A stretch of DNA of 15,783 nt from Deltaproteobacteria bacterium. GTDB taxonomy: Bacteria > Desulfobacterota > Desulfomonilia > UBA1062. The translations under genes and the position numbers were made by a program. The stretch covers positions 1 to 15,783 of the forward strand of contig JALNWY010000062.1 of assembly GCA_023230665.1 (NCBI GenBank). Reading direction: 5' to 3'. The notes beneath the pieces are model-generated. The model did no database searches, was not told the origin of the DNA, and saw only the letters and a list, made by a program, of their open reading frames with translations. Positions 1 to 7,582 of the stretch are shown here, piece by piece (position 1 is the first letter of the stretch; every line of letters begins with the position of its first letter).

Positions 1-639
1 GATGGAGTCCACCTCGTCCACGATTGCATAGTAGAAATCCCTCTGTACGTAGTCATCAAAGGTGAACTTCATATTGTCCCTGAGGTAATCGAAGCCGAAC
101 TCGTTGTTTGTGCCATAGGTAATATCGGCACCATAGCTCGCCTTCCTCTGCCGGTCATCGAGACCGTGCACGATGACGCCCACGTCGAGACCCAGGAAAC
201 GGTAGATCGTGCCCATCCATTCCGAGTCGCGTCTGGCAAGGTAGTCGTTGACCGTGACCACGTGCACGCCTTTGCCCAGCAGGGCATTGAGATAGACAGG
301 CATGGTTGCGACCAGGGTCTTTCCTTCACCGGTCTTCATCTCGGCTATCTTACCTTCGTGCAGGATGATGCCGCCCAGGACCTGGACATCGAAGGGTCTC
401 ATCTCCAGTGTCCTCCGGGACGCCTCGCGCACTGTGGCGAACGCCTCGGGAAGCAGCTCGTCCAGCGATGCCCCGGAGTCGAGCCGTTGCCGGAACAGAG
501 CCGTCATGGCCCTGAGCCCGCCGTCATCCTTTGCCTTGAACTCGGGTTCGAGCTCGTTGACCCGGTTCAAAAGGGGCTTGATTCTGCGTAGTTCCCTCTC
601 ATTCTTGCTGCCTATGAGTTTAATGAGCCATGTATACAT
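1..639 (-). CDS. secA: SecA preprotein translocase ATPase, N-terminal part (cut by window edge)
   Basis: This is the motor ATPase that drives preproteins through SecYEG at the inner membrane. Only the first 213 codons are present, and the gene runs off the left end. The protein begins MYTWLIKLIG, followed by the conserved SKNERELRRI block. The Walker A motif MKTGEGKT is at residues 101-108, YGTNNEFGFDYLRDN follows further on, and the window ends inside the Walker B segment VDEVDSI, so nucleotide-binding domain 1 is intact as far as it can be seen. The ATG at 639 is chosen because it puts Walker A at the usual distance from the N-terminus; AAGAGGA lies about 12 nt upstream. The M23 peptidase gene ends 102 bp upstream, and the gap holds a perfect 8-bp inverted repeat. 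In related bacteria this gene order is common. Identification is secure. Confidence 0.97.
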   Translation of the reverse strand, partial: MYTWLIKLIGSKNERELRRIKPLLNRVNELEPEFKAKDDGGLRAMTALFRQRLDSGASLDELLPEAFATVREASRRTLEMRPFDVQVLGGIILHEGKIAEMKTGEGKTLVATMPVYLNALLGKGVHVVTVNDYLARRDSEWMGTIYRFLGLDVGVIVHGLDDRQRKASYGADITYGTNNEFGFDYLRDNMKFTFDDYVQRDFYYAIVDEVDSI

Positions 640-672
640 ACGGATATATCGATCCTCTTCTTACGATTGTGG

Positions 673-713
673 GGTTGAAAGAGTACTAGAATAGTGATGA
701 GAACATTTCAACC
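673..713 (-). promoter_or_regulatory. Inverted repeat in the secA leader
   Basis: The perfect 8-bp inverted repeat GGTTGAAA/TTTCAACC (673-680 and 706-713, 25-nt loop) fills much of the 102-bp gap between the M23 peptidase gene and secA. In the transcript it could form a stem-loop about 34 nt before the secA start codon. No U-run follows it, so it is not a normal intrinsic terminator. It could be a leader structure, an operator, or chance. Confidence 0.35.
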
Positions 714-741
714 GATATTTTTTCATAGAACAAAAGCAGCT

Positions 742-1644
742 CTATTTCAACACGTATCTCTGCGGGTTCACATGGATGCCGTTGACGAGAACCTCGTAGT
801 GCAGATGGGACCCGGTGGACCGCCCGGTGTTTCCGACAATCGCAATCCTGTCTCCTTTGCGAACGTGCTGGCCGGGCTTGGCCACGGAGCTGTCCAGATG
901 CGCGTACCTGGTCACGATCCCGTAGCCGTGGTTGATGACCATGAAGTTACCATAGGCGCCGTTCCGGTAATATGAAGTTACGATTCCGTCAGCAGGAGCG
1001 TTTACCGGTGTTCCTTTTTTGCACGCAATGTCCATCCCCTTATGGTACTCTCTTTTGCCCGTAAAGGGAGAATTGCGCCATCCATATCGTGAGGTGACCC
1101 ATCCCCGCGTGGGCCAGATACTCGGTGTATGGGCCAGAAGCGAACGCTGCCTCTCCATCTCAGCCAGAAGGTCCCTGGCCACGTCCCGCTCAATGACGAT
1201 ATCGTCGCCGAGCTGCTTGATGTGGGAGTGAAGCTCGCGAGTAAGGATCTTTTCAGTCAGGGCCTCAGTGGCGCCTGCCGCTCTGATGGGCTCTGAACCG
1301 CCTCCCACGCCGCTCAGATCGTCCGAGGTCTGGAGATCCACCTTGGCGATCCCCATGAGATGCCGGTTGAAGGTGCGCAGGGAATTCATCTCTTCATCGA
1401 GCAGGGACACCTTCTCGGACAGAGCAATGATCTGCCTGCTCTGCTCCAGATTCTTCAGTTTGATGGATGCGATCCGCGAGATGTCCGCGCGCAGATGATA
1501 CAGCTTGTATCCCGCAAAGGCAGAAAACACGGCCAGGAAGAGAATGACGCACCCGGCAGACACTGCAATGAGAGGCGATAGCTTGAATCTCCGGATACCG
1601 GTATCTTCTTTGGAGAGAATGAGCACTGTCCAGTGGGTTTTCAC
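742..1644 (-). CDS. Membrane-anchored M23 family metallopeptidase
   Basis: This is a peptidoglycan endopeptidase of the LytM/M23 family, or a cell-wall hydrolase regulator, of 300 residues. One membrane segment (about residues 24-47) follows a short basic cytoplasmic start. A predicted coiled coil (about 50-100 and 130-170) leads to the M23 domain (about 180-298), which would lie in the periplasm. All zinc and catalytic positions are present: H201 and D205 in HKGMD, H249 in YAHL, and H280/H282 in HLHY, so it should be active rather than an EnvC-like degenerate form. The start is GTG, with GAGGAC about 8 nt upstream; that site overlaps the stop of the TldE-like gene 10 bp away, which suggests coupled translation. 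The gene lies directly upstream of secA. The exact substrate bond is unknown. Confidence 0.92.
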   Translation of the reverse strand: MKTHWTVLILSKEDTGIRRFKLSPLIAVSAGCVILFLAVFSAFAGYKLYHLRADISRIASIKLKNLEQSRQIIALSEKVSLLDEEMNSLRTFNRHLMGIAKVDLQTSDDLSGVGGGSEPIRAAGATEALTEKILTRELHSHIKQLGDDIVIERDVARDLLAEMERQRSLLAHTPSIWPTRGWVTSRYGWRNSPFTGKREYHKGMDIACKKGTPVNAPADGIVTSYYRNGAYGNFMVINHGYGIVTRYAHLDSSVAKPGQHVRKGDRIAIVGNTGRSTGSHLHYEVLVNGIHVNPQRYVLK

Positions 1645-1654
1645 TGATCCGTCC

Positions 1655-2980
1655 TCACTGTGCGCTCACATCTACAGCATCGATGAGAACCGATGGGCAC
1701 AACACGTCGCCAAACTCTCGGATATCGGTGCCCACCGCCATAACCCTTGAAAACAATTCATAAATATTCCCAGAAATTGCCGCTTCCCGAACAGGATAGA
1801 GGGGAACCCCCTCTTCCATGAGCAGGCCGCTTACCCCCACGGAGAATTCCCCTGTTATAGGGTTCGCTGTATGCATGCCCATGATATCGGTTATTTTCAA
1901 AATCCTCTTTAATCCTTTGAGGTTCTGCACCATATCTTCCGTACCTCGCTCCAAGCACAGGTGCCGTACTCCTGATATCGGCATGGCCCGGTATCCCCCC
2001 CGTAAAGAACTCCCAGTCGATGATGTCCCCGCTACACGGCCCCAGTAACTATCGTAAACAAAAGCAAGTATGGTGCCATTGTCAACCAAGACGGTTTCTC
2101 TTGAACGCACGCCTTCCCCGTCAAAAGGAGAGGCGTCCGCGGCCCGTTTGTCCAGCGGGTTGTCGGTCAGCCTCACCACATCAGAAAAGTATGTGCGCCC
2201 TATTTTGTCCGCGATGAAAGACTTCTCCTTGATCACATTCTCCCCGACAAAGGCATCGGATATGAAGTCGAGCATCTGGGCCGTAGCGGTATTGTCGAAG
2301 AGTACCGGGATCTTGGTGGTACGCATCTTCCTCGCGTGCAGCATTTCCGTAGCCCTTAAGGCCGCCCGCCTCCCGATCTTTTCCACATCGATATCGCGCA
2401 CGTGGTGACTGAAGTCGAACTCGTAGCCGGACTGGCTGTCGTCTTCGTGCTTGGCCACCACCATGACCGAGGCCGATGCGACTGACAGCCCGGCAGATGC
2501 ATCTATTCCATGGGAGTTCATGATGCTCACCCTGGAGACGGTCCGTGAAAACGATGCCTTGCGAACCTGATGGACCCGGCTGTCTGCATCACGGGCAGAA
2601 CGCTCCAGGCAGACCGCCCGCTCGATACAATCCTCTGCTGCAAGCCGGCCGATCGCGGAATCCAGGATATCGATCTCTTCGTACCCCTCCTGGCGGGGAG
2701 GCAGATGGTTGTTCTGATCCTTGAACTGATATCTCGCCGAGGTGACTGCTGCATCCACCAGCTCAGTGGTGGGCTCAGCGCCGTAGGCAAAGCCCATGGC
2801 GCCGTCGATGATCAGCCTGACTCCGATTCCGGACTCCTTCGATTTGCTCAGGGAGCCCATGGCGCCTTCTTTTGACTCAGCACGGATGGTATCGGAGTCC
2901 GTACCATATATCTCGAAATCGTGGATGGATCGTCTTTTCAGGAGGTCATAGATTTTTTCGATTTTGGTTTCCAGTTCCAT
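1655..2980 (-). CDS. TldD/PmbA family protein, PmbA/TldE-like
   Basis: This 441-residue member of the TldD/PmbA (modulator of DNA gyrase) family looks like the TldE/PmbA subunit. TldD-TldE is a cytoplasmic heterodimeric metalloprotease that trims peptides such as microcin B17 precursor. The HExxxH-type metal site that marks TldD is absent. The TldE-style C-terminal block GMHTANPITGEFSVG, continuing into GVSGLLMEEG, is present near residues 368-391. The N-terminal part carries the usual alpha/beta half (FEIYGTDSDT, GIGVRLI, GFAYG). No tldD lies in this window, so its partner must be elsewhere. ATG at 2980 is preceded by GAGGGG, which overlaps the stop codon of the acetyltransferase gene one base away; the two are almost certainly co-transcribed and coupled. 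Confidence 0.9.
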   Translation of the reverse strand: MELETKIEKIYDLLKRRSIHDFEIYGTDSDTIRAESKEGAMGSLSKSKESGIGVRLIIDGAMGFAYGAEPTTELVDAAVTSARYQFKDQNNHLPPRQEGYEEIDILDSAIGRLAAEDCIERAVCLERSARDADSRVHQVRKASFSRTVSRVSIMNSHGIDASAGLSVASASVMVVAKHEDDSQSGYEFDFSHHVRDIDVEKIGRRAALRATEMLHARKMRTTKIPVLFDNTATAQMLDFISDAFVGENVIKEKSFIADKIGRTYFSDVVRLTDNPLDKRAADASPFDGEGVRSRETVLVDNGTILAFVYDSYWGRVAGTSSTGSSLRGGYRAMPISGVRHLCLERGTEDMVQNLKGLKRILKITDIMGMHTANPITGEFSVGVSGLLMEEGVPLYPVREAAISGNIYELFSRVMAVGTDIREFGDVLCPSVLIDAVDVSAQ

Positions 2981-2981
2981 T

Positions 2982-3449
2982 TTACCCCTCGATCCGGTAG
3001 ATAAGTGCCGTTTCTCGACAATCCGGGAAATACTGGCAATGGATACAATCCGCCCAGATCTTGTTGGGCAAGGTGGCCTTGTCTATCTCGTGGAAACCCA
3101 TTTTTTTGAAGAAGTCGGGAACGTATGTCAAAGTGAACACGGTCTTCAGACGAAGTTCCTCGGCCTCGCGAATGCATGCCTTGACCATCTCCCGCCCTAT
3201 TCCTGCGCCCTGATACTCTTGTTTCACGGCCAGCGTTCTGATCTCGGCGAGATCCATCCAGGAAACCTGCAGGGCGCAACATCCGATGATGCTCTGCCGG
3301 TCAGGGCCGTCTTCGGTCGTCACCCAGAAATCTCTAATGCCGGTAAAGAGAGAATGCAGGGACTTCGGAAGCATCAACCCCTGCTTTACGTAAGGATCGA
3401 TCAGGTTCTTGATTTCTGAAACTTCGTTCACCAGTAGTTTTCGTATCAT
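2982..3449 (-). CDS. GNAT N-acetyltransferase, short ArgA (N-acetylglutamate synthase) type
   Basis: This is a single-domain GNAT acetyltransferase of 155 residues. The start MIRKLLVNEV, the block GLMLPKSLHSL near residues 25-34, and the C-terminal segment KIWADCIHCQYFPDC (Cys 135, 138 and 144) match the short ArgA-like proteins that make N-acetylglutamate from glutamate and acetyl-CoA in many non-enteric bacteria, the first step of arginine synthesis. The acetyl-CoA loop is QEYQGAGIG (about 77-85). The reading frame is open upstream to a TTG at 3506, which would add 19 residues that do not fit the family, so ATG at 3449 is preferred; its ribosome binding site is weak (GGA about 9 nt upstream). 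A hairpin followed by six T lies just before the start. Substrate assignment is inferred; another GNAT substrate is possible. Confidence 0.85.
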   Translation of the reverse strand: MIRKLLVNEVSEIKNLIDPYVKQGLMLPKSLHSLFTGIRDFWVTTEDGPDRQSIIGCCALQVSWMDLAEIRTLAVKQEYQGAGIGREMVKACIREAEELRLKTVFTLTYVPDFFKKMGFHEIDKATLPNKIWADCIHCQYFPDCRETALIYRIEG

Positions 3450-3463
3450 ATCAAAGTATCCAC

Positions 3464-3485
3464 AAAAAAGTTCTCTACCTAGAAC
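3464..3485 (-). terminator. Small hairpin with U6 run just ahead of the acetyltransferase gene
   Basis: On the minus strand GTTCT-aggtag-AGAAC is followed directly by six T, ending 14 nt before the ATG at 3449. The stem has only five pairs, so it would be a weak terminator. Its position between recN and the acetyltransferase gene allows either partial termination of recN transcripts or an attenuation-like role. The minus-strand 5-bp palindrome CCGGG-cca-CCCGG just after the recN stop (about 3592-3604) has no T-run. Confidence 0.35.
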
Positions 3486-3617
3486 ACCGGCAGGAGAAAA
3501 AGTCAAACCGGAATATAGTCGTCTAGGAGGTCAATTGTGCTTACAAGAGAAGAAATGCTTTCCAAAAGCGCTCCTTCTCTCCTATTTTCATTGCCGGGTG
3601 GCCCGGTCGCTTTCTTC

Positions 3618-5252
3618 CTACAATCCGATAAGCTCTTTTGCATGCCGGATGACCGCCTGAGAGGGGGTTTCTCCTCCCATCATACGGGCCAGCTCCATGG
3701 CCCTGTCCATATCCTTGACCTCCTGAATCGTGGAGATCGTGGTTCCGCCATCGGCCCTCTTCATGATCACGAAGTGCGAGTCCGCTACTGATGCAACCTG
3801 GTGAAGGTGGGTTACCACAATGGACTGCGCATGACCGGAGAGTTCCTTGAGCCTTTTCGCGATCACCTGGGCAGTCTGACCGCTGATGCCGGAGTCTATC
3901 TCGTCAAAGATCAGAGTACCCTCCTGCGAGGCCTTCTGATGAACCTTTATGGCGAGCATGATCCGGCTCAGCTCGCCTCCTGATGCGATCTTCGCAAGAG
4001 GGAGGGGTTTATGCCCCACATTGGTGGAAATCAGAAATTCTCCTTTCAGGATGGCCCCGGGGGCGGCCGGACAACCCTTGTCGTCGAGTACGCGCTCGCC
4101 GATCTCGGACAGATCTGCCTGGACAACGTGAAACTCGGCCCCGGGCATACCCAGGTCATGGAGGTCACGGTTGATCTCCTTGCAAAACGTCCGGGCAAAG
4201 GCGGTGCGTGCATCCAGAAAGCCTTTCAGGAGCTCCTCATACTCGGCCGTTGCCGAAGAGACGGCCTCTCTGGCCTGCTGGATCGCCTGATTTGAATCCT
4301 CGGCAAGGGCAAGACGGTTCTCGAGCTCGGTTTCCAGGTCGATCAGGCCCTGTTCGTCGGTACGGTGCTTTTTTTTGAGGTCCAGGATGAAATGGAGCTT
4401 TTCCTCCAGGGTCTCGATCGTCTCCGGATCGTACTCATATGCCGCTGTTTTTGCCCTGAGTGCCATGCTGATGTCCTCGACCCCGGCTGAGATCTCATCG
4501 AAAGACTGAAGCAGGGAAGCGAGCTCGCGATCCATGCAAGCGGCCCGGGAGATATAATCCCGCGCCAGACCGAGGAGTTCCACCACCGATGATGCCCCCG
4601 AGTAGAGCATCTCCTCTGCCTGATGCGTGCAGTGCTTCAGATCGGCAGCCTTCTTGACGAGGCTCAGCTCCGCCGCAATCTCCTCTTCGAGCCCCGGGGT
4701 GATCTTGACGGATTTGAGTTCCCCGAGGGCAAACAGGAGATCTTCGCGCTCTTCACGATACTGCTCAACCGAACGTTCGAGGTCCTTTCGGAAGGCCGCG
4801 GCATTACACAGCCTCTCGTAAGAGCCGTTCACCCGGTCTCTCGACAGACCGGCAAGGCCCTCGAGAATGCCCATCTGCTGCGCGGGATTGAGGAGGTCCT
4901 GATACTCGTGCTGACCATAGATGGTGATCAGGTTGGATGTGATATCGGCAAGACCGGCTGCAGTGGCCAGCTTCCCATCAATATAACACCGGCTGGAGCC
5001 GGTGGGATAGATTTCCCTCCGCACGACCATTTCCTTCCCCGAAATGGTGAAAAGCGCCTCTATGCTTGTCTTCGGAGCACCCGGGCGCACGAGGTCCTGG
5101 CTCGCCTTTGAACCCATGAGGAGCATGAGCGCACCGAGGACCAGGGACTTTCCCGCTCCGGTTTCGCCGGTGATGCAGTTCAGCCCTTGCCTGAAATCAA
5201 TCTCGATCTCGTCGAAGACCGCCATGGAGGAGATTTTCAGGAAATCGATCAT
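3618..5252 (-). CDS. recN: DNA repair protein RecN
   Basis: RecN is an SMC-like cytoplasmic ATPase that acts early in double-strand break repair by holding DNA ends and sister molecules together. The 544-residue protein has Walker A GETGAGKS at 29-36, the RecN block GQHEYQDLL at 113-121, a long helical middle (about 150-360) that forms the coiled coil, the ABC signature SGGELSR at 424-430, Walker B TLIFDEID at 446-453 and the H-loop VTHLHQVAS at 480-488. The H-loop reads HLH where most relatives have HLP, a mild variation. Length is normal for the family. The ATG overlaps the nadK stop by four bases (ATGA), so translation is coupled to nadK, as in many bacteria where these two genes are neighbours. 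No LexA box was recognised. Confidence 0.97.
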   Translation of the reverse strand: MIDFLKISSMAVFDEIEIDFRQGLNCITGETGAGKSLVLGALMLLMGSKASQDLVRPGAPKTSIEALFTISGKEMVVRREIYPTGSSRCYIDGKLATAAGLADITSNLITIYGQHEYQDLLNPAQQMGILEGLAGLSRDRVNGSYERLCNAAAFRKDLERSVEQYREEREDLLFALGELKSVKITPGLEEEIAAELSLVKKAADLKHCTHQAEEMLYSGASSVVELLGLARDYISRAACMDRELASLLQSFDEISAGVEDISMALRAKTAAYEYDPETIETLEEKLHFILDLKKKHRTDEQGLIDLETELENRLALAEDSNQAIQQAREAVSSATAEYEELLKGFLDARTAFARTFCKEINRDLHDLGMPGAEFHVVQADLSEIGERVLDDKGCPAAPGAILKGEFLISTNVGHKPLPLAKIASGGELSRIMLAIKVHQKASQEGTLIFDEIDSGISGQTAQVIAKRLKELSGHAQSIVVTHLHQVASVADSHFVIMKRADGGTTISTIQEVKDMDRAMELARMMGGETPSQAVIRHAKELIGL

Positions 5253-6097
5253 CTCTCCTGCCAGCCGAGCTTGGTCCTCAGTATTTCAAAATAATCCCTC
5301 TGGGGAAATCTCAAGATGTTTGCCTTGAAATTTCCTCTTTTCACAATGAGCCTGTCCTCTGCAACGAGCGGGAAGCCACGCTGCCCGTCAAGGGTAAGAT
5401 AAATATTATCCGAGCGTTTCCCGGACTTGATCACGATGATCACCTCCTGGGAGTCCGGCAGGACGATACTTCTGTTCGAAAGGACATGAGGACAGATGGG
5501 GGTGAGGACGATGGCGTCGACCTGTGGATGGACAATAGGGCCGCCTGTTGCAAGGTTATAGGCGGTGGAGCCCGTGGGCGTGGATACGATGAGACCGTCC
5601 GCCCGATAGCAGGTGATGAAGGTGGAGTCGGTCCACACCTCGATGTCGATTATCCGTGCAAGGGCGCCCTTGTTGATCACTACATCGTTGAGCACGTGCT
5701 GGGATGTAATGGTCTGCCCTTCTCTGATCAGGGTCGATTCGAACATGGCGCGTTCTTCCTGCACGAACTTGCCGGCCAGGACCGCATCGAGCGCTGCATA
5801 CACTTCATCTTCCGTCACTTCGGTGAGGAAGCCCAGATAGCCCATGTGCACCCCCAGGATAGGGGTCTGCCTGCCTGCCGACATCCAGATCGCCCTCAGG
5901 ATGGTTCCGTCTCCGCCGATGACGATGAGCAGATCGGCCTTCTCCCAGGGAGGAGTGGCGTGATTGACGCCCATGTGGCTCCCCAGGTGATCCTCCACGA
6001 GACAGTCGTATCCCCTTGCCCTGATCCATTCACGAACGCGTCCCGCGAGATTGAGGGCTCCGATGTTGTCTTCTTTACAGATAATCCCGAAAATCAT
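5249..6097 (-). CDS. nadK: NAD kinase
   Basis: NAD kinase phosphorylates NAD+ with ATP or polyphosphate to give NADP+, the only de novo source of NADP. The 282-residue protein shows the family hallmarks: GGDGT near residues 61-65, LGVHMGYLGFL, NDVVINKG near 137-144 and STPTGSTAYN near 172-181, followed by the GGPIVHP block. ATG at 6097 is taken as the start because MIFGIICKEDN aligns with the usual first strand; a TTG one codon earlier (6100) is an equally spaced alternative. The ribosome binding site is weak (AAGAG 11-14 nt upstream). The stop overlaps the recN start. rlmD ends 73 bp upstream, so nadK may be read from an rlmD transcript. Confidence 0.97.
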   Translation of the reverse strand: MIFGIICKEDNIGALNLAGRVREWIRARGYDCLVEDHLGSHMGVNHATPPWEKADLLIVIGGDGTILRAIWMSAGRQTPILGVHMGYLGFLTEVTEDEVYAALDAVLAGKFVQEERAMFESTLIREGQTITSQHVLNDVVINKGALARIIDIEVWTDSTFITCYRADGLIVSTPTGSTAYNLATGGPIVHPQVDAIVLTPICPHVLSNRSIVLPDSQEVIIVIKSGKRSDNIYLTLDGQRGFPLVAEDRLIVKRGNFKANILRFPQRDYFEILRTKLGWQER

Positions 6098-6173
6098 CAA
6101 GAAACCATATACTCTTGAGATGAATTTTTATCTAGAACAAAAAGCATTGGGGCACGGCTTTGCAACACGTGTC

Positions 6174-7466
6174 TCAGCGCTCGAGGTACGCGACCGACTC
6201 GATATGGTAGGTCTGCGGGAACATGTCGAACATCTTGACCTGCTTCAGGACGAAACCGGCCCTGCACAGCACGGCGAGATCCCTTGCCAGGGTGCTCGGG
6301 TTGCACGAGATGTAGATGATACGTGATGCATGGAGCCCCGGCAGAACCTTCACGACCTCTTTGGCGCCCTGACGCGGGGGGTCCAGGACAACGGTATCGA
6401 AACCCACGGATTCGTCCCGGATAGAGGTGACTGCCTTGAGGGCATCCAGGGCAAGGAATTTCACATTTCCGGCCTGATTCTTCTTTGCACCTGTCCTGCC
6501 CAAGGATGCGAGCTTCGAACTCCGTTCGATGGCAACCACCTCGGATGCCACCAAAGAGAGGGGGATGCTGAAATTTCCGCTCCCGCCGTAGAGGTCCAGT
6601 ATTTTCTCCGACCCTTCGGCCAGGCTCATCACATGCTCCACGAGCACCGTATTCGCCTGCATGTTCGCCTGGATGAAATCCCCGAACGAACAGCTCAGAT
6701 GAACCTCACGCCCGGTAAGCGGCAGGGAATACCGGCAGAAACGCTGCCCGAGGACATGGTCGCTCCTCCGGGAGCCGAAAACCACAAGGGAAAGCCCGGT
6801 GATGTCGAGCTCGCGGTACATGAGTTCCATGGATATGAGGGCACTCCGATGGACGTTCCCCCTGCACCTGAACTGCAGGATGCTTTCGTCCTGCGGTGAG
6901 TGCACCTCGATCGAATGGAGCCCGGGCATGGGATTCGTCCGGAGGATTTCCCGCACTCCGGCGATGACCTCGCACACCTGCGGCCTGAGCACCGGGCACT
7001 CGTCCAGATCGATGATCTTCTTCGTGCCCTTCTGGAAAAACCCCAGGCTAAACTCGGGATCATTGCCGCACTGGAGGGTTGCATGTCCCCGATAGCCATA
7101 CTTGAGCGGCGAAGGCACGGCCTGGATATGCCCGGGGACCTGGAGGCGCAGATATTTCGCTATCTCGTCCCGGAGGATCACGGCCTTCCACTTGAGCTGC
7201 TCCGGATACGAAAGGTGCTGCCAGTCACAGCCTCCGCACAGGGCAAAATGCGGGCACTCGGGTTCGACCCGGTGCGGCGAGGTCTTGAGCAGCGCCGATG
7301 CATTGGCGACACAATAAGAGGCATGCTCCTTTTCAACGCGAACCTGCACGAGCTCGGAGGGCAGGACCATGGGCACGAACACAACCTTGCCGTCCTCTCT
7401 TCTTCCTACACCCCTGCCCCCATAGGACAGGGCATCAACGGTTATCGTAAATTCGTCTGTATCCAT
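6174..7466 (-). CDS. rlmD: 23S rRNA (uracil-5-)-methyltransferase, RlmD/RumA type
   Basis: This is a SAM-dependent RNA m5U methyltransferase of the TrmA/RlmCD family, 430 residues long. A TRAM RNA-binding domain occupies about residues 1-60. Four cysteines that would hold the 4Fe-4S cluster are at C71, C77 and C80 (CPHFALCGGC) and C157 (DECPVL), the pattern of RlmD/RumA. The Rossmann domain has the SAM loop DLYGGSGNFS at 291-300, DPPRQG at 362-367, catalytic C388 in SCNPSTLARDL and the closing HIESVAYLER with E423. By analogy it modifies U1939 of 23S rRNA, but RlmC or other targets cannot be excluded. ATG at 7466 has no clear Shine-Dalgarno sequence. It is transcribed away from the dedA gene across a 116-bp AT-rich gap. 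Confidence 0.9.
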   Translation of the reverse strand: MDTDEFTITVDALSYGGRGVGRREDGKVVFVPMVLPSELVQVRVEKEHASYCVANASALLKTSPHRVEPECPHFALCGGCDWQHLSYPEQLKWKAVILRDEIAKYLRLQVPGHIQAVPSPLKYGYRGHATLQCGNDPEFSLGFFQKGTKKIIDLDECPVLRPQVCEVIAGVREILRTNPMPGLHSIEVHSPQDESILQFRCRGNVHRSALISMELMYRELDITGLSLVVFGSRRSDHVLGQRFCRYSLPLTGREVHLSCSFGDFIQANMQANTVLVEHVMSLAEGSEKILDLYGGSGNFSIPLSLVASEVVAIERSSKLASLGRTGAKKNQAGNVKFLALDALKAVTSIRDESVGFDTVVLDPPRQGAKEVVKVLPGLHASRIIYISCNPSTLARDLAVLCRAGFVLKQVKMFDMFPQTYHIESVAYLER

Positions 7467-7522
7467 CTCGATAGATTGTCAAATCGATCCGCACGGGTTA
7501 TGCATGCTTTTCTTGTTTTAAG

Positions 7523-7574
7523 TATGTAATCAGATAATATAAATATTGCAATGATAATTTTCTCCTTATATAGT
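7523..7574. promoter_or_regulatory. Candidate divergent promoters for rlmD and the dedA gene
   Basis: The palindromic hexamer TTGCAA (7546-7551) can be read as a -35 box on both strands. On plus it is 17 bp from TATAGT (7569-7574), and on minus it is 17 bp from TACATA (complement of 7523-7528). Both -10 matches are moderate and the region is AT-rich, so this is tentative. If correct, the plus transcript would start within a few bases of the dedA ATG. Confidence 0.3.
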
Positions 7575-7582
7575 GCGCCGTT

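Noticed and set aside
3541..3591. 16-codon minus-strand frame (MKIGEKERFWKAFLLL) as a leader peptide for the ArgA-like gene
   Set aside because: It has no ribosome binding site and only one arginine codon, so it does not look like an attenuation peptide.
3525..3791. Plus-strand AGGAGG six bases before a GTG that opens an 84-codon frame
   Set aside because: The ribosome-binding match is perfect, but most of the frame is antisense to the recN C-terminus and the product shows no known pattern. Probably chance; conservation of the first 25 codons would reopen it.
5486..6118. 210-codon open frame on the plus strand opposite nadK
   Set aside because: nadK on the minus strand has every family motif. 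The plus frame has no family features, and its length is explained by codon bias of the real gene.
6900..7529. 209-codon open frame on the plus strand opposite rlmD
   Set aside because: It mirrors rlmD, whose iron-sulfur and catalytic residues are all visible. The translated plus frame is low in recognisable structure.
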